This document shows, piece after piece, positions 63,909 to 64,000 of a stretch of 64,000 bases of DNA. This DNA comes from a bacterium (GTDB lineage Bacteria > UBP4 > UBA4092 > JAOAEQ01): the NCBI GenBank assembly GCA_026416715.1, contig JAOAEQ010000006.1, forward strand, positions 74,061 to 138,060, read 5' to 3'. How positions within the stretch are numbered: position 1 is the stretch's first letter; the number at the start of each line of letters is the position of its first letter. The notes beneath the pieces were generated by a model that saw only the letters and a list, made by a program, of their open reading frames with translations, was not told the origin of the DNA and made no database searches. Position numbers and translations under genes: made by a program.

Positions 63909-64000
63909 ATCACAATCCCCTTCTAAGCGGGTCAATCATTTCCACTGGAAAATAAGCATTGTGGCTCCTTTGGAAGCCACAATATGTCACAATCCCCTTC
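63909..64000. CRISPR. End of a probable CRISPR array (about 37-bp repeat, 40-bp spacer)
   Basis: The segment TCACAATCCCCTTC occurs at 63910-63923 and again at 63987-64000, exactly 77 bp apart, and the window ends inside the second copy. Taking the first unit as 63909-63945 gives a 37-bp repeat with an internal CCC-CTT/AAG-GGG hairpin and a 40-bp unique spacer (63946-63985). In the other orientation it reads GTGGAAATG...GGGGATTGTGAC, like known type I/III repeats, which would make this the trailer end of an array transcribed leftward, with leader and cas genes off-window to the right. Only two partial copies are visible. Confidence 0.6.

Noticed and set aside
1..64000. tRNA, rRNA and tmRNA genes
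   Set aside because: No T-loop (GTTCGA-type) with matching stems and no rRNA-like stretch was recognised in the intergenic regions; a covariance search would be needed to exclude them.

Overview
The window reads as a chromosomal segment of a moderately AT-rich diderm (outer-membrane-bearing) bacterium, probably from a poorly sampled heterotrophic lineage. The diderm call rests on three beta-barrel proteins (57.9-61.4 kb), a MacA/MacB-type export module, a two-domain periplasmic parvulin and many signal peptides and lipoboxes. Glycyl-tRNA synthetase is the single-chain alpha2 type. I do not assign a phylum. No tRNA or rRNA gene was recognised.

Left part (0-31 kb), mixed strands: the truncated start of a ferredoxin subunit, a multi-pass membrane protein, a large PpiC isomerase, a TPR protein paired with an ExeA-like ATPase, LarE, RecO, a secreted propeller protein and a P60-like/PKD protein, a CheY-like receiver, a GNAT acetyltransferase, a DsrE/YedF-like protein, a GAF-GGDEF-HD-GYP c-di-GMP enzyme, a Sir2 deacylase, a GH57 glycosidase, an AMMECR1-MEMO pair, DUF192, GlyRS, a NodB/DUF2334-like protein, a methyltransferase, TerC, Sua5/TsaC, PurE-PurK, a HAD phosphatase and a radical SAM/SPASM enzyme followed by a sialidase-like propeller.

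Middle (31.6-44.5 kb): ten genes in a row on the minus strand. They comprise surface or export functions (two SGNH-type hydrolases, a variant NodB protein, a MacA-LolD-MacB-Yip1 block, a GT-C-like membrane protein), a HAD phosphatase, and dnaN. Immediately beyond dnaN, 44.58-44.95 kb is AT-rich and carries at least four perfect DnaA boxes (TTATCCACA) plus near-matches. To its right almost all genes lie on the plus strand. This is best read as the chromosomal origin (oriC), with transcription running away from it both ways. dnaA itself is not next to it. Instead, two homologous GT-C-like membrane proteins flank the dnaN/origin block.

Right part (45-64 kb), nearly all plus: GT-C-like proteins, GH1, an amidase lipoprotein (the one minus gene), a URO-D-family protein, a GH2 glycosidase, pyrR-pyrB-pyrC behind a good promoter, an alginate-export-type porin behind a consensus promoter, two further outer-membrane proteins with clear terminators, a DUF6259-like protein and, at the right edge, what looks like the end of a CRISPR array (one repeat, one spacer and the start of a second repeat).

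The gene content suggests a polysaccharide-using heterotroph (GH57, GH1, GH2, DUF6259-like, sialidase-like, deacetylase-like and porin genes). The observations most worth following are the dnaA-less origin with its strand switch, the CRISPR edge, a tandem C-terminal module shared by two unrelated secreted proteins, a family of degenerate inverted repeats between genes, and two long isolated palindromes.
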